A stretch of DNA of 64,000 nt from Oceaniovalibus guishaninsula JLT2003 (lineage in GTDB: Bacteria > Pseudomonadota > Alphaproteobacteria > Rhodobacterales > Rhodobacteraceae), in assembly GCF_000299575.1 (NCBI RefSeq), contig NZ_AMGO01000036.1, positions 62,001-126,000 of the forward strand. The letters are read 5' to 3'. The translations under genes were made by a program, and so were the position numbers. This document shows, one piece after another, positions 29,383 through 40,649 of this stretch. Position 1 is the first letter of the stretch, and every line of letters begins with the position of its first letter. A model generated the notes under the pieces. It worked only from the letters and a program-made list of their open reading frames with translations, was not told the DNA's origin and searched no databases.

Positions 29383-29450
29383 CGCCCCGGCTGGACGCCA
29401 CGTCACCCCCTCGCTACGCTTCGCGGCATCAGACCGCAGGGGGGTTCACC

Positions 29451-31178
29451 ATGAAACGATCTTTCGCAGCCGTGACCGGCGCCGCATTGGCGCTGGTCCC
29501 CATCGCCGCCACCGCGCAAGAGGCGGCGATCTACAGCGGCATGGACCGCATCCATCCCGCCTGGGCCGAAAACGGCATGGTCGTCGCGCAGGAGGAGGTC
29601 GCCGCCGAAGTCGGGCGCGACATCCTTCAGGCCGGCGGCAACGCCTTCGATGCGGGCGTCGCCGTGGCCTTTGCGCTGGCCGTGACCCTGCCGCGCGCCG
29701 GCAACCTGGGCGGCGGCGGCTTCATGATGGTCCACGACGCCGAAACGGGCGAAACGAAGGCCATCGACTACCGCGAAATGGCCCCGATGAGCGCGGACCG
29801 CGACATGTTCCTCGACGAGGCGGGTGAGGCCGACAGCGAAAAGTCGCGCTATACCGGCCTCGCCACCGGCGTTCCGGGCACGGTCGCGGGGATGCAGATG
29901 GTGCTCGACCAATACGGCACGATGACCATGGCCGAAGTGCTGCAACCCGCCATCGCCCTGGCGCGCGACGGCATCACCGTCACCGCCGACCTGGCCGACA
30001 GCCTGATGGCGCTCGAGGACCGGCTGAAGAAATGGCCCGCCTCGGCCGCGATCTTCTATAAGGAAGACGGATCGTTCTATCAGCCCGGCGATACGCTGGT
30101 GCAATCCGATCTGGCCGACACGCTGCAACGCATTGCCGATCAGGGGCCGGACGGGTTCTATACCGGCGAAACCGCGCAGGCCATCGTGGATGCGGTGCAG
30201 GCCGCGGACGGGCGCATCACCATGGACGACATGGCCGGGTATCGGGCGATCAGCCGCGATCCGGTCAGCGGCACCTATCGCGGTTACGACATCGTCTCGA
30301 TGCCGCCGCCGTCCTCGGGCGGGATCCACATCATCCAGATCCTCAACACGCTTGAAGAATACCCCATCGGCTATCTGGGCCACAATTCGGCCGAGACGAT
30401 TCACCTGATGGCCGAGGCGATGAAGCGCGCCTATGCAGACCGTTCCGAATATCTGGGCGATCCCGACTTCGTGGACGTGCCGCAGGCCGAACTTACCTCC
30501 AAGGACTATGCCGCCGACATCCGCAAGGGCATCTCGACCGGACGCGCCACGCCGTCCGAACAGATCAAGCCGGGCGATCTTGCCCCCTACGAAAGCGACC
30601 AGACCACGCACTATTCGATCGTGGATAGGGACGGCAACGCGGTCGCCAACACCTATACGATCAACTTCTCCTACGGGTCGGGGATGGTCGCGGACGGCAC
30701 CGGCGTCCTGATGAACAACGAGATGGACGATTTCGCCGCCAAGCCGGGCGTGATGAACGCCTATGGCCTGATCGGCGGCGACGCCAACGCCGTCGAGCCG
30801 GGCAAGCGCCCCCTCTCGTCGATGAGCCCCACCATCGTGATGAAGGACGGCGAGGTTTACATGGTCACCGGCAGCCCCGGCGGCAGCCGCATCATCACCA
30901 CGGTGCTGCAACTGATCTTGAACGTCATCGACCACGACATGAACGTGGCCGAGGCGACGGTCGCCCCCCGCATCCATCACCAGTGGCTGCCCGAGGTTCT
31001 GCGGATTGAGGAGGGCCTCAGCCCCGACACCATCGCCATCCTGGAATCCAAGGGCCATGTGGTCGAGGTGATGGAAACCATGGGGTCGGCCCAGTCCATC
31101 GTGGTCGAGGACGAAAGCGGCCTGCGTCTGGGCGGCGCCGATACGCGGCAGACCAGCTCGGCCGCGCGCGGCTACTGA
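29451..31178 (+). CDS. ggt: Gamma-glutamyltranspeptidase precursor
   Basis: Periplasmic Ntn-hydrolase (575 aa) that removes or transfers the gamma-glutamyl group of glutathione. It has a Sec signal (first 22 residues, ending ATAQE) and is cleaved autocatalytically before Thr385 in DQTTHYSIVD. Other marks are AGGNAFDAGVAVAFAL, PRAGNLGGGGFMM, PSSGGIHIIQ, NNEMDDF and SSMSPTIV with GSPGGSRI. GGGG with a short gap precedes the ATG. It converges on nrdJ. Confidence 0.95.
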   Translation: MKRSFAAVTGAALALVPIAATAQEAAIYSGMDRIHPAWAENGMVVAQEEVAAEVGRDILQAGGNAFDAGVAVAFALAVTLPRAGNLGGGGFMMVHDAETGETKAIDYREMAPMSADRDMFLDEAGEADSEKSRYTGLATGVPGTVAGMQMVLDQYGTMTMAEVLQPAIALARDGITVTADLADSLMALEDRLKKWPASAAIFYKEDGSFYQPGDTLVQSDLADTLQRIADQGPDGFYTGETAQAIVDAVQAADGRITMDDMAGYRAISRDPVSGTYRGYDIVSMPPPSSGGIHIIQILNTLEEYPIGYLGHNSAETIHLMAEAMKRAYADRSEYLGDPDFVDVPQAELTSKDYAADIRKGISTGRATPSEQIKPGDLAPYESDQTTHYSIVDRDGNAVANTYTINFSYGSGMVADGTGVLMNNEMDDFAAKPGVMNAYGLIGGDANAVEPGKRPLSSMSPTIVMKDGEVYMVTGSPGGSRIITTVLQLILNVIDHDMNVAEATVAPRIHHQWLPEVLRIEEGLSPDTIAILESKGHVVEVMETMGSAQSIVVEDESGLRLGGADTRQTSSAARGY

Positions 31179-31188
31179 CCCGCCGCGG

Positions 31189-31216
31189 CGCCCCGCCACC
31201 CATCGGCGGCGGGGCG
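31189..31216. terminator. Bidirectional hairpin between ggt and nrdJ
   Basis: CGCCCCGCC and GGCGGGGCG form a perfect nine-base stem with a ten-base loop in the 45-base gap between the two converging genes. No long T run is present. Confidence 0.55.
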
Positions 31217-31223
31217 TGTCGCT

Positions 31224-34200
31224 TCAGCTACAGCCGCTGGTGCCGCCGCAGGTGTTGCACTTCATGCACGTGCCGTTGCGCACCAGCGTATAGTTCCCGC
31301 ATTCGCCGCAAGGATCGCCCTCGTATCCCTGCATCCGCGCCTTGGCCCGCGCATCCAGCCCGGTTTCCGTGACCGTCACCGTGCCCGTCGTGATGCCCGT
31401 CGTGATGGCGGTCTCGGCCACCAGCGTCTGCACCGACCCCTGCACCGACCCCTGCGCGCCCCCTTGCAGCACCATCAGCTCGGGCGGCATCCGGTTGCGG
31501 GTGAAGCCCGCGCTCGCCACCTGCCGCAGCACCTCGATCGCGTCGCTGGTGCGTTCGGGCGCGTCGCGGAAGTTGCGCACGCCCTCTTCCTCGCCCCGGC
31601 CCAGATCGTCGAAGCTGACGCCCGCCGGCTTCACATGCGCCAGATCGCTGCGATCCAGATAGCTGACCGCCAGCTCGCGGAAGATATAGTCCAGGATCGA
31701 GGTGGCGTTCTTGATCGCCTCGTTGCCCTGCACCGTGCCCGCCGGCTCGAACCGGGTGAAGGTGAAGGCGTCCACGAACTCCTCCAGCGGGACGCCGTAT
31801 TGCAGGCCGACGCTGATCGCGATGGCGAAGTTGTTCATCATCGCGCGAAAGCCCGCCCCCTCCTTGTGCATGTCGATGAAGATTTCGCCCAGCTTGCCGT
31901 CGCGGTATTCGCCCGTCCGCAGATAGACCTTGTGCCCCCCGATGATCGCCTTCTGCGTATAGCCGCGCCGCCGCTCGGGCAGCTTTTCGCGGCCGCGCGC
32001 CACTTCGCGCACGATGATCTTCTCGACGATCTTCTCGGCCAGCACGGCGGCCTTCTCGGGGGTCGATCCGGCGGCCAGAACCTCCTCGGCCTCCTCGTCG
32101 CCGTCCACCAGGCTTGCCGCTAGCGGCTGGCTCAGCTTGCTGCCGTCGCGGTAAAGCGCGTTGGCCTTGACGCCCAGCGACCACGACAGCTCATAGGCCG
32201 CCTTGCAATCCTCGATGCTGGCGTCGTTGGGCATGTTGATCGTCTTGCTGATCGCCCCCGAGATGAAGGATTGCGCCGCGGCCATCATGTGGATGTGGCT
32301 GTTGACCGACAGATAGCGCTTGCCGGTCTTGCCGCACGGATTGGCGCAGTCGAACACATGGTAGTGCCTGGGGTCCAGATGCGGCGCGCCCTCCAGCGTC
32401 ATCGTTCCGCAGACATGATCGTTCGCCGCGTCGATGTCCTTTTTCGAGAATCCCAGATGCCGCAGCAGGTCGAAGGCCGGATCGTTCAGCTTCGCCTCGG
32501 GGATGCCCAGCGTCTCGCGGCAGAACTCGGCGCCCAGCGTCCACTGGTTGAAGACGAAGCGGATGTCGAAGGCCGATGGCAGCGCCGCCTCGATCTTCTC
32601 GATCTGCGCCGCGCCGAAGCCATGCCCGATCAGCGCCGTCTGCGTGATGCCGGGCGCGTTGCCCAGCGACGCGTGGCCGACCGCATGGCCGATGATCTCG
32701 GCGATCTGGGCGCTGGAATAACCCAGATTCTCAAGCGCCGCGGGGACCGAGCGGTTGATGATCTTGAAATATCCCCCGCCCGCCAGCTTCTTGAATTTGA
32801 CCAGCGCGAAATCCGGCTCGATCCCGGTCGTGTCGCAATCCATCACCAGCCCGATCGTGCCGGTGGGCGCGATGACGCTGACCTGCGCGTTGCGGAACCC
32901 GTGCGCCTCGCCCAAGGCCAGCGCCTCGTCCCACGCCTCAACCGCCAGCGACAGCAGCGCCTTGTCGGGGCAATGCGCGTGGTCCAGCGGCACCGGCTTC
33001 ACTGCCAGCCCCTCGTACCCTTCGGTCCGTCCATGGGCCGCGTTGCGGTGGTTGCGGATGACGCGCAGCATGTGGCCCGCATTGCGTGCATGGCCCGGAA
33101 ACGCGCCCAGCTCGGCCGCCATCTCGGCGCTGGTGGCATAGCTGACGCCGGTCATCAGCGCGCTCAGCGCCCCGCACAGCGCGCGGCCCTCGGCGCTGTC
33201 GTAACCGTGGCCCATATTCATCAGCAGCCCGCCGATATTGGCGTAACCCAGCCCCAGCGTGCGGAAATCATAGCTGCGCTGCGCGATCTCGCGGCTGGGG
33301 AACTGCGCCATCGTCACGCTGATCTCCAGCGTCAGCGTCCACAGGCGCGTCGCATGCATGTAATCCTCGGCCTGGAACGCGCCGTCCCTGAGGAAGGTCA
33401 GCAGGTTCATCGACGCCAGATTGCAGGCGGTATCGTCCAGGAACATGTATTCGCTGCACGGATTGCTGCCCCGGATCGGCCCGTCCTCGGGGCAGGTATG
33501 CCAGGCATTCACCGTGTCGTGGAACTGGATGCCCGGATCCGCGCAGGCCCAGGCCGCATGGCCCACCTGTTCCCACAGGTCGCGCGCCTTGACGGTCTTG
33601 GCGACCGACCCGTCGGTGCGGTTCAGCAACGCCCAGTCCGCGTCGTCGCGCACCGCTTGCAGGAACGCATCCGTCACCCGGATCGAGTTGTTGGAGTTCT
33701 GCCCCGATACCGACGAATAGGCTTCCGAATCCCAGTCCGTGTCATAGGTCGGGAACATGATGCTGTCATAGCCCTGCCGCGCGTAATCCAGCACCCGCTT
33801 CACATAGGTTTCGGGAATGGCGACCTTCTTGGCGGCCTTCACCGCATCCTTCAGCGCGCCGTTCACCTTGGGGTCATAGGCATCCTCGGCCCGCCCGTCC
33901 CAGGCGCCGATCGCGGCGAAAAGCGCGTTCAGCTTTTCCTCGTGCATCTTGCTGCCCGCGACGATGCTGGCGACCTTCTGCTCCTCGATGACCTTCCAGT
34001 TAATGAACTGCTCGATGTCGGGATGGTCGGCGTCGCAGATCACCATCTTGGCCGCGCGCCGCGTGGTGCCGCCCGACTTGATCGCGCCCGCCGCCCGGTC
34101 GCCGATCTTCAGGAACCCCATCAGCCCGCTGGACTTACCGCCGCCCGACAGCTTCTCGCCCTCGCCGCGCAGGCTGCTGAAATTGGTGCCGGTGCCGCTG

Positions 34201-34859
34201 CCGTATTTGAACAGCCGCGCCTCGCGCACCCACAGATCCATGATGCCGCCATCGTTCACCAGATCGTCGCTGACCGACTGGATGAAGCAGGCATGCGGCT
34301 GCGGATGTTCATAGGACGAGGTCGAGGCCGTCAGCTTGCCGGTCTTGAAGTCCACATAATGATGCCCCTGCGCCGGCCCGTCGATGCCGTAGGCCCAGTG
34401 CAGCCCGGTATTGAACCATTGCGGGCTGTTGGGCGCGGCGCGCTGGGTGGCCAGCATGACGCGCATCTCGTCGAAATAGGCGCGTGCGTCTTCCTCGGCG
34501 GTGAAATATCCGCCCTTCCAGCCCCAATAGGTCCAGGCCCCCGCCATCCGGTCGAAGACCTGCCGCGCCGACGTCTCGCCGCCCAGCGTGGCGCCCTCGT
34601 CCGCGACCGACCGCCACAGGAATTCGGGCACGCCCTTTTCCTTCACCCGGCGCAGCCTGTCGGGCACCCCGGCCTTGCGGAAATATTTCTGCGCGATGAC
34701 GTCGCTGGCCACCTGACTCCACGTCGCAGGAACCTCGACCTCGTCCAGCCGGAAAACGACCGTGCCGTCCGGGTTGCGGATCTCGCTCGCCGTCTTGGTG
34801 AAGGCGATATCGGCATAGGCGTCCTGCCCGGCTTTGGTGAATCTGCGGTCGATCTTCAT
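31224..34859 (-). CDS. nrdJ: Vitamin B12-dependent (class II) ribonucleoside-diphosphate reductase
   Basis: A 1211-residue adenosylcobalamin-dependent ribonucleotide reductase that supplies dNTPs independently of oxygen. [61 protein letters not shown] and [19 protein letters not shown] are characteristic. A C-terminal zinc ribbon ([18 protein letters not shown]...CGG) carries the Cys pair used for re-reduction. No intein is present. The ATG at 34859 is preferred to one four codons upstream, where the AAGG would abut the start. The NrdR box at 34917 indicates NrdR control. Confidence 0.95.
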   Translation of the reverse strand: MKIDRRFTKAGQDAYADIAFTKTASEIRNPDGTVVFRLDEVEVPATWSQVASDVIAQKYFRKAGVPDRLRRVKEKGVPEFLWRSVADEGATLGGETSARQVFDRMAGAWTYWGWKGGYFTAEEDARAYFDEMRVMLATQRAAPNSPQWFNTGLHWAYGIDGPAQGHHYVDFKTGKLTASTSSYEHPQPHACFIQSVSDDLVNDGGIMDLWVREARLFKYGSGTGTNFSSLRGEGEKLSGGGKSSGLMGFLKIGDRAAGAIKSGGTTRRAAKMVICDADHPDIEQFINWKVIEEQKVASIVAGSKMHEEKLNALFAAIGAWDGRAEDAYDPKVNGALKDAVKAAKKVAIPETYVKRVLDYARQGYDSIMFPTYDTDWDSEAYSSVSGQNSNNSIRVTDAFLQAVRDDADWALLNRTDGSVAKTVKARDLWEQVGHAAWACADPGIQFHDTVNAWHTCPEDGPIRGSNPCSEYMFLDDTACNLASMNLLTFLRDGAFQAEDYMHATRLWTLTLEISVTMAQFPSREIAQRSYDFRTLGLGYANIGGLLMNMGHGYDSAEGRALCGALSALMTGVSYATSAEMAAELGAFPGHARNAGHMLRVIRNHRNAAHGRTEGYEGLAVKPVPLDHAHCPDKALLSLAVEAWDEALALGEAHGFRNAQVSVIAPTGTIGLVMDCDTTGIEPDFALVKFKKLAGGGYFKIINRSVPAALENLGYSSAQIAEIIGHAVGHASLGNAPGITQTALIGHGFGAAQIEKIEAALPSAFDIRFVFNQWTLGAEFCRETLGIPEAKLNDPAFDLLRHLGFSKKDIDAANDHVCGTMTLEGAPHLDPRHYHVFDCANPCGKTGKRYLSVNSHIHMMAAAQSFISGAISKTINMPNDASIEDCKAAYELSWSLGVKANALYRDGSKLSQPLAASLVDGDEEAEEVLAAGSTPEKAAVLAEKIVEKIIVREVARGREKLPERRRGYTQKAIIGGHKVYLRTGEYRDGKLGEIFIDMHKEGAGFRAMMNNFAIAISVGLQYGVPLEEFVDAFTFTRFEPAGTVQGNEAIKNATSILDYIFRELAVSYLDRSDLAHVKPAGVSFDDLGRGEEEGVRNFRDAPERTSDAIEVLRQVASAGFTRNRMPPELMVLQGGAQGSVQGSVQTLVAETAITTGITTGTVTVTETGLDARAKARMQGYEGDPCGECGNYTLVRNGTCMKCNTCGGTSGCS

Positions 34860-34916
34860 GGCCGTGCCCATCCTTCGCTGTCATGTTCGGGTCAGCCCCC
34901 AAGGAGCCTGCGGGTG

Positions 34917-34932
34917 ACACCATATATAGCGT
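34917..34932 (-). promoter_or_regulatory. NrdR box upstream of nrdJ
   Basis: ACACCATATATAGCGT fits the NrdR box consensus (ACAC-W-ATATAT-W-GTGT) with changes at two positions. It lies 58 bases before the nrdJ start codon. A second box at the usual spacing of about 31 bases is not clear. NrdR is the ATP/dATP-sensing repressor of ribonucleotide reductase genes. Confidence 0.8.
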
Positions 34933-35060
34933 CCGCCCGCTCTACCCCCACAACCTGACGCGTCTTTTACGACTCCGCAACAGCATTGTTCGCTTGACGG
35001 CGGGCCGATCCGGTGGGCCGTCCGGGCCGCGACTCGAAGGTTAACGGCCGCCTGCCCGCG

Positions 35061-35100
35061 AATTGTACGTTTCGGGCCGCGAACTGTACAAATTGTACAT
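35061..35100 (-). repeat. Copy A of a 40-bp element with three GTAC cores
   Basis: Read on the minus strand, this stretch matches 33 of 40 positions of the sequence at 49861-49900. GTAC cores start at 35065, 35086 and 35095, giving spacings of 21 and 9 bases, the same as in the other copy. It lies 21 bases after the 3' end of tRNA-Pro and about 200 bases before nrdJ. Confidence 0.75.
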
Positions 35101-35121
35101 TGGGACGGGGTCGGTCGGCAT

Positions 35122-35198
<77 letters not shown>

Positions 35199-35238
35199 AC
35201 GCGCGATGACTAGCGGCTGCCGCGCCGCATGGAAAGCC

Positions 35239-35697
35239 TTATTCGCAAGGCCAGACGGCCAGATCCTGCGGCAGGCCGGGATGCCGAAGCTGCGATCCTT
35301 CGGAAATGCCCAACTGCCCCGCCAACCCGCCATTGATCTCCAGCACCGCCAGAACACCGTCCCCGCCGGGAATCGGAGTCTCGTCCAGCGGCACCGCGTT
35401 CTCGTGGATCCGCCGCACGATTCCATCCGCACCGACGAAGATCATATCAAGCGGGATCAACGTGTTACGCATCCAGAACGACGCGCGCTGCGGCTGTTCG
35501 TAGATGAAAAGCATCCCCGCGCCGCGCGGCATCGACGGGCGATTCATCAGCCCCTGCGCGCGCTCGGCCGGATCGTCGGCAATCTCGACCGCGAAAGCCG
35601 CCTGCCCCCAGTCGCCCCGCAATTCGACCCGCCCCGGCTGGCACGCCGCTTGCGCGCAACCGGACCACAGCGCCAGAAGAAAAGCCAGCCGGATCAT
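35239..35697 (-). CDS. DUF192 family exported protein
   Basis: A 152-residue protein with a Sec signal ([19 protein letters not shown]) and a DUF192 domain covering most of the rest. Typical segments are [41 protein letters not shown] and [14 protein letters not shown]. The family is uncharacterised, small and beta-rich. The start overlaps the pdxH stop as ATGA, so it is probably co-expressed with pdxH. Confidence 0.88.
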   Translation of the reverse strand: MIRLAFLLALWSGCAQAACQPGRVELRGDWGQAAFAVEIADDPAERAQGLMNRPSMPRGAGMLFIYEQPQRASFWMRNTLIPLDMIFVGADGIVRRIHENAVPLDETPIPGGDGVLAVLEINGGLAGQLGISEGSQLRHPGLPQDLAVWPCE

Positions 35698-36287
35698 GGG
35701 TATAGCCTCTGGCGCGTCCAGCCGGCCCCGTCGCGGGACCACCGTTCGCGGTCATGCAGCCGATATTCGCCGTCCTTCCAGAACTCGATCTGCCGCGGCC
35801 TGATGCGAAAGCCGCCCCAGAAATCCGGCCGCGGCGGATCGTCCCCGAACCGCGCCTTCGCGTCCTCGACCGCGTCGACCAGCGTCTGCCGCCCGTCCAG
35901 CGGCCGCGACTGCCGCGACGCCCAGGCGCCCAGCCTGCTGCCGAGCGGCCGGCTGGCGTAATAGGCATCCGCCTGCGCGTCCGGCACCCGTTCGACATCG
36001 CCCCGCGCCCGGACCTGCCGTCGCAGGGTCTTCCAGTGCAGCACCAGCGCCGCTTGCCCCGTTGCTGCGATCTGCCGGCCCTTGGCACTGTCGAGGTTGG
36101 TGAAGAACACGAAGGCGTCCCGCTCGACCTCTTTCAGCAGGACGATCCGCACGTCGGGCATCCCGTCGGCATCGACGGTCGCCAACGCCATGGCATTGGG
36201 ATCGTTGGGTTCGGACGCCTCCGCCTCGGCCAGCCAGTCCGACGTCAGGGCGAACGGATCGGTCGCGTCGAAAATGCTGTCGGCCAT
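35694..36287 (-). CDS. pdxH: Pyridoxamine 5'-phosphate oxidase
   Basis: FMN-dependent oxidase (197 aa) that makes pyridoxal 5'-phosphate from PNP or PMP. Motifs: [49 protein letters not shown] and the C-terminal [18 protein letters not shown] with the Arg-x-His of the active site. The start has GGAGGAAAG in front. It is divergent from fabI and coupled to the DUF192 gene. Confidence 0.95.
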   Translation of the reverse strand: MADSIFDATDPFALTSDWLAEAEASEPNDPNAMALATVDADGMPDVRIVLLKEVERDAFVFFTNLDSAKGRQIAATGQAALVLHWKTLRRQVRARGDVERVPDAQADAYYASRPLGSRLGAWASRQSRPLDGRQTLVDAVEDAKARFGDDPPRPDFWGGFRIRPRQIEFWKDGEYRLHDRERWSRDGAGWTRQRLYP

Positions 36288-36377
36288 GCTTTCCTCCGGG
36301 TCGGGGCATGACTTGATGCACTGCGCGCAATCGCCTAAAGCCCACGGACAGGCGTGAAAATGGGCGAGGGGCGCGGA

Positions 36378-37199
36378 ATGTCAAACGGTTTGATGGCGGG
36401 CAAGCGCGGCCTGATCATGGGGCTTGCGAACGACAAGTCCATCGCCTGGGGCATCGCCAAGGCCTGCGCCGATGCGGGCGCCGAACTGGCCTTTTCCTAT
36501 CAGGGCGACGCGCTGCTCAAGCGGGTGAAGCCCCTGGCGGAAAGCATCGGGTCGGATTTCGTGCATCCCTGCGATGTCGGCGACGCCGACAGCCTCGATG
36601 CGCTTTTCGCCGCCATCGGCGAACGGTGGGGCCATCTCGACTTCGTGGTCCATGCCATCGGCTTTTCGGACAAGGACGAGTTGCGCGGCCGCTATATCGA
36701 CACCAGCCGGGCCAATTTCGCCATGTCAATGGACATTTCCGTCTATTCCTTCACTGCGATGATGCAGCGCGCCGAAAAGCTGATGACATCGGGCGGATCG
36801 GCGCTGACGCTGACCTATTACGGCGCCGAGAAAGTGATGCCGCATTACAATGTCATGGGGGTCGCCAAAGCCGCGCTGGAAGCATCGGTGCGCTATCTGG
36901 CCGAAGATTTGGGCCGGGACGGCATCCGCGTGAACGCCATCAGCGCCGGCACGATCAAGACGCTGGCCGCGAGCGGCATCGGCGATTTCCGCTATATCCT
37001 GAAATGGAACGAGCTGAACGCGCCCCTGCGCCGCACCGTCACGCAGGACGAGGTGGGCAAATCCGCGCTCTATCTGCTCAGCGATCTGGGCAGCGCCGTG
37101 ACGGGCGAGGTTCTGCATGTCGATAGCGGCTATCACGTCATCGGCATGAAGAACCCCGACGCACCCGATATCACCCGCGCCGTCAAGGACGCCGGATGA
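36378..37199 (+). CDS. fabI: Enoyl-[acyl-carrier-protein] reductase (NADH)
   Basis: Last reductive step of fatty-acid elongation. A 273-residue short-chain dehydrogenase of the FabI type: [19 protein letters not shown] replaces the usual GxxxGx[16 protein letters not shown] follows, and Tyr-x6-Lys is in [24 protein letters not shown] is a typical FabI loop. The ATG at 36378 starts the conserved [12 protein letters not shown]; an in-frame ATG eight codons upstream lacks an SD. The stop overlaps the LysE-type gene as ATGA. Confidence 0.95.
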   Translation: MSNGLMAGKRGLIMGLANDKSIAWGIAKACADAGAELAFSYQGDALLKRVKPLAESIGSDFVHPCDVGDADSLDALFAAIGERWGHLDFVVHAIGFSDKDELRGRYIDTSRANFAMSMDISVYSFTAMMQRAEKLMTSGGSALTLTYYGAEKVMPHYNVMGVAKAALEASVRYLAEDLGRDGIRVNAISAGTIKTLAASGIGDFRYILKWNELNAPLRRTVTQDEVGKSALYLLSDLGSAVTGEVLHVDSGYHVIGMKNPDAPDITRAVKDAG

Positions 37200-37810
37200 C
37201 GCTTGCCGCCTTCATCGGCGTCGCGCTCGTGCATCTTCTGGCCGCGATCAGCCCCGGCCCGTCCTTCGTGCTGGCCGTCAGGACCGCCGCGACCGAAGGG
37301 TTCCGCCCCGCCGCCGGGCTGGCGCTGGGATTCGGGATCGGCGCGGCGCTGTGGGCCTTCGCGGCCCTGGCGGGGCTGTCGCTGCTGTTTCAGGTCGTGC
37401 CGCCGCTGTTCTTCGTGGTGAAACTGGCGGGCGGACTGTTCCTGATCTGGCTGGCGATCGGGATGTGGCGGCATGCGGCCGACCCGATGCCGGTCGTCGA
37501 TCCGGGCCGCGCACCGCGCCGCCTGTCATCCGCCGTCCGCCTGGGCCTAGCCGCGATGCTGGCCAACCCCAAGCCCGCGATCTTCTTTGGCGCGGTCTTC
37601 GTGGGCCTCGTTCCCGCGGCGGCGGACCTGTCCGACAAAGCCATCGTGCTTTTCAACATCCTTTGGGTGGAAACGCTGTGGTATGTGCTGGTGGCCCGGA
37701 TCTTCGCCCTTCCGCGTGCCCAGGCTGCCTATGGCCGAATGAAGAAATGGGCCGACCGCTCCTTCGGAACGATCCTCGGCGTTCTGGGCGTCGAGGTGGC
37801 ATTGATATAG
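37196..37810 (+). CDS. LysE/RhtB-family amino acid exporter
   Basis: A 204-residue membrane protein with six predicted helices. [19 protein letters not shown] is the family signature near the N-terminus, and [12 protein letters not shown] follows the third helix. Proteins of this family export amino acids such as lysine, threonine or homoserine lactones; the substrate is not predictable. Start coupled to the fabI stop (ATGA). Confidence 0.88.
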   Translation: MTLAAFIGVALVHLLAAISPGPSFVLAVRTAATEGFRPAAGLALGFGIGAALWAFAALAGLSLLFQVVPPLFFVVKLAGGLFLIWLAIGMWRHAADPMPVVDPGRAPRRLSSAVRLGLAAMLANPKPAIFFGAVFVGLVPAAADLSDKAIVLFNILWVETLWYVLVARIFALPRAQAAYGRMKKWADRSFGTILGVLGVEVALI

Positions 37811-37821
37811 AAAGGCCGCGC

Positions 37822-38343
37822 ATGACCGACCGCCTGCCCCATGAAAAGGGTTTCCACGTCAGTTGGGACCAGATCCACCGCGACAGCCGTGCGCTGGCAT
37901 GGCGGCTGGACGGGCTGGGGCCGGATGGCGGTGCGGGGGCCAGGGGCGGCGGCTGGCGCGCCGTGGTGGCGATCACGCGCGGCGGCATGGCGCCCGCGAT
38001 GATCGTGGCACGCGAACTGGACATCCGCAGCGTCGATACGATCAGCGTCAAATCCTATGACCACCAGCAACAGGCCGAGGCGACGATGCTGAAATCGCCG
38101 GACGCGCAGTTGATGGGCGACGGCACCGGCATTCTGGTGGTCGACGATCTGGTGGACAGCGGCAAGACGCTGGAACTGGTCCGCAGGCTCTATCCGAAGG
38201 CGCATTTCGCCACGGTCTATGCCAAGCCGCAGGGCCGCGCGCAGGTCGATACCTTCGTGACCGAGGTCAGCCAGGACACCTGGATCTTCTTTCCGTGGGA
38301 CATGGCGCTGCAATACGCGCCGCCCTATCGCGGCAAGGATTGA
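37822..38343 (+). CDS. gpt: Xanthine phosphoribosyltransferase
   Basis: Purine-salvage enzyme (173 aa) of the type I phosphoribosyltransferase fold. [18 protein letters not shown] is the N-terminal phosphate-binding part, [14 protein letters not shown] the PRPP loop, and PWDMALQY the C-terminal base-binding segment with the conserved Trp. It is expected to convert xanthine and guanine to XMP and GMP. It follows the LysE-type gene by 11 bases and converges on aroC. Confidence 0.9.
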   Translation: MTDRLPHEKGFHVSWDQIHRDSRALAWRLDGLGPDGGAGARGGGWRAVVAITRGGMAPAMIVARELDIRSVDTISVKSYDHQQQAEATMLKSPDAQLMGDGTGILVVDDLVDSGKTLELVRRLYPKAHFATVYAKPQGRAQVDTFVTEVSQDTWIFFPWDMALQYAPPYRGKD

Positions 38344-38358
38344 CCGGCGCCCCCGACT

Positions 38359-39462
38359 TCAGCCGATCCGTCCGCGCGGGCCGTCGCCGATCTGGGCGCG
38401 GTGCATCAGCAGATGGTCCAGCATCACCGCCGCGGCCATCGCCTCGGCCACCGGGACGGCCCTGATGCCGACGCAGGGGTCGTGGCGGCCCTTCGTCACC
38501 ACCTCGGTCGGTTGGCCGGTCCGGGTGATGCTGCGCCGGGGCGTCAGGATGGAACTGGTGGGCTTCACCGCGATCCGCAGCACGATGTCCTGCCCCGTCG
38601 ATATGCCGCCAAGGATGCCGCCCGCATGATTGCTGGCATAGACCGGGCCGTCCGGCCCCATCGTGATCTCGTCCGCATTGGCGCTGCCGGTCAGGCCGGC
38701 GGCGGCCATGCCCTCGCCGATCTCGACGCCCTTGACGGCGTTGATGCTCATCATCGCGGCGGCAAGGTCGGTGTCGAGCTTGGCATAGACCGGCGCGCCG
38801 AGGCCGGGCATCGCGCCCGCAATGCGGATCTCGATCATCGCGCCGACGCTGTCGCCGGATTTCCGCAGCTCGTCCAGGTAGCCCGCCCAGACCTGCGCCG
38901 CCTGCGCGTCGGGCGTCCAGAAGGGATTGCGGGCGATCTCGGCCGGATCGGACCGGGCGCGGTCGATGACATGAGGCCCCATCTGCACCATGCTGGCGGT
39001 CACAGTCATCCCCGGCGCCAGATCGGCCAGAACCGCGCGCGCCACCCCGCCCGCGGCGACCCTCGCGGCGGTTTCGCGCGCGCTGGACCGCCCGCCGCCG
39101 CGCGGATCGCGGATGCCGTATTTCTGCCAATAGGTGATGTCGGCATGGCCCGGACGGAACGTGTCCGCGATGGCGCCGTAATCCTTCGACCGCTGGTCGG
39201 TATTGCGGATCGCCAACTGGATCGGCGTGCCGGTCGTTTGCCCTTCATAGGTGCCCGACAGGATTTCCACGGCATCCGCCTCGCGCCGCTGGGTGGTATA
39301 GCGGTTCTGCCCCGGCTTGCGGCGGTCCAGCCAGACCTGGATCGCCGCCTCGTCCAGCGCGATGCCGGGCGGGCAGCCGTCCACGGTCGCGCCCAGGGCC
39401 GGCCCGTGGCTTTCGCCCCAGGTGGTGACGCGGAACAGGCGGCCATAGGTGTTGTAGCTCAT
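38359..39462 (-). CDS. aroC: Chorismate synthase
   Basis: Last enzyme of the shikimate pathway, making chorismate from EPSP with reduced FMN. The 367-residue protein starts [53 protein letters not shown] and [15 protein letters not shown] are diagnostic, with [17 protein letters not shown] near the end. The ATG at 39462 is chosen because it starts the conserved MSYN; the longer frame upstream would run into the TPP riboswitch. Divergent from thiB. Confidence 0.96.
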   Translation of the reverse strand: MSYNTYGRLFRVTTWGESHGPALGATVDGCPPGIALDEAAIQVWLDRRKPGQNRYTTQRREADAVEILSGTYEGQTTGTPIQLAIRNTDQRSKDYGAIADTFRPGHADITYWQKYGIRDPRGGGRSSARETAARVAAGGVARAVLADLAPGMTVTASMVQMGPHVIDRARSDPAEIARNPFWTPDAQAAQVWAGYLDELRKSGDSVGAMIEIRIAGAMPGLGAPVYAKLDTDLAAAMMSINAVKGVEIGEGMAAAGLTGSANADEITMGPDGPVYASNHAGGILGGISTGQDIVLRIAVKPTSSILTPRRSITRTGQPTEVVTKGRHDPCVGIRAVPVAEAMAAAVMLDHLLMHRAQIGDGPRGRIG

Positions 39463-39545
39463 GCGCGGGTCGTAGCGGCGGCGCGGCGCGGTCTCAAGCC
39501 GAATCGCCTTGCAGCCGTGGGGGCGCGCGGCTAGCGTCGGACTAC

Positions 39546-39622
39546 CTCGGGGTGCCCTTGACGGGCTGAGATGCGATGCGAACCCGTAGAACCTGAACCG
39601 GTTAGGACCGGCGGAGGGAAGG
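39546..39622 (+). promoter_or_regulatory. TPP riboswitch (THI box)
   Basis: Core elements in order: GGGGTGCC, GGGCTGAGATGCG, AACCCGTAGAACCTGAACCGGTTAGGACCGGCGGAGGGAAGG in short segments. The CTGAGA and ACCTGAxCxGGTTA...CCGGCGGAGGGAA blocks are the hallmark pyrimidine- and pyrophosphate-sensor parts. It lies 44 bases before thiB, so it likely represses thiBPQ when thiamine pyrophosphate is plentiful, by sequestering the SD or terminating. Confidence 0.93.
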
Positions 39623-39665
39623 TCAGCCATTCCTCGGCCCCGACCCCGTCCGGCTTGGAGGAACG

Positions 39666-40649
39666 ATGCGTTTGACGATGATCGGGCTGACCCTGTCGGC
39701 GTCCCTGCCCGTCCATGCCCAGGATCGCCCTGTGCTGGATGTCTATACCTATGACAGTTTTGTCGCCGAATGGGGGCCGGGCCCGGCGCTGGAACAGGCG
39801 TTCGAGGCGCAATGCGCCTGCGACCTGCGCTTCACCGCCATAGGCGACGGCGCGGCGATGCTGGCGCGGCTGCGGCTGGAAGGCGCGCGGACGAAGGCGG
39901 ATGTCGTCGTCGGCCTCGATACCGCGCTGATGGCCGAGGCCGGGGCGACCGGCCTATTCGCGCCGTCGGGGATCGGTAATGTGGACTGGGCGCTGCCTGT
40001 CGATTGGACCGACGACACGTTCGTTCCCTACGACTGGGGCTGGTTCGCCTTCGTCCACGACCGCGACTTCGATCCGCCCGCCAGTTTCCGCGATCTGGCG
40101 CAGTCGGATGCGTCGATCCTGATCCAGGATCCGCGTTCCTCGACCCCCGGTCTGGGGCTGCTGCTGTGGGTCAAGGCGGCCTATGGCGACGAGGCGCCCG
40201 ACATCTGGGAGGGGCTGGCGGACAACATCGTCACCGTGACCAAGGGCTGGTCCGAAGCCTATGGCCTGTTTCTGGAGGGCGAGGCCGACATGGTTCTGTC
40301 CTATTCCACATCTCCCGCCTACCACCTGATCGCCGAGGGCGACGACAGCCGCGCCGCGGCGGCGTTCGACGAAGGGCACTATCTGCAAGTGGAGATCGCG
40401 GCGGCGCTTGCCGGGTCCGACCGGCCCGACCTCGCGCGCGACTTTCTTCGTTTCCTGACGACCGACGCGGCGCAAGGCGTTCTGCCGACGACGAACTGGA
40501 TGTATCCCGCCGTCATGCCCGAACAGGGGCTGCCGGACGGGTTCGCCAGCCTGCCCAAGCCTGACCGAACGCTGGAGATCCCCGCCGAAGACGTTCCCGC
40601 GATCCGCGATCAGGCCTTGCAGGAATGGCTGTCCGCCCTCGCCCGCTGA
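39666..40649 (+). CDS. thiB: Thiamine ABC transporter, substrate-binding protein
   Basis: Periplasmic binding protein (327 aa) for thiamine or its phosphates. A signal peptide (cleaved near VHAQ) is followed by [17 protein letters not shown], a TbpA-type start, [12 protein letters not shown] and SYSTSPAYH near residue 220. GGAGGAAC lies just before the ATG. It is controlled by the TPP riboswitch upstream and overlaps thiP by 25 bases. Confidence 0.93.
   Translation: MRLTMIGLTLSASLPVHAQDRPVLDVYTYDSFVAEWGPGPALEQAFEAQCACDLRFTAIGDGAAMLARLRLEGARTKADVVVGLDTALMAEAGATGLFAPSGIGNVDWALPVDWTDDTFVPYDWGWFAFVHDRDFDPPASFRDLAQSDASILIQDPRSSTPGLGLLLWVKAAYGDEAPDIWEGLADNIVTVTKGWSEAYGLFLEGEADMVLSYSTSPAYHLIAEGDDSRAAAAFDEGHYLQVEIAAALAGSDRPDLARDFLRFLTTDAAQGVLPTTNWMYPAVMPEQGLPDGFASLPKPDRTLEIPAEDVPAIRDQALQEWLSALAR

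Noticed and set aside
32271-34958. An 895-codon plus-strand frame opposite nrdJ
   Set aside because: nrdJ is unmistakable on the other strand; the antisense frame has no domain and arises from codon bias.
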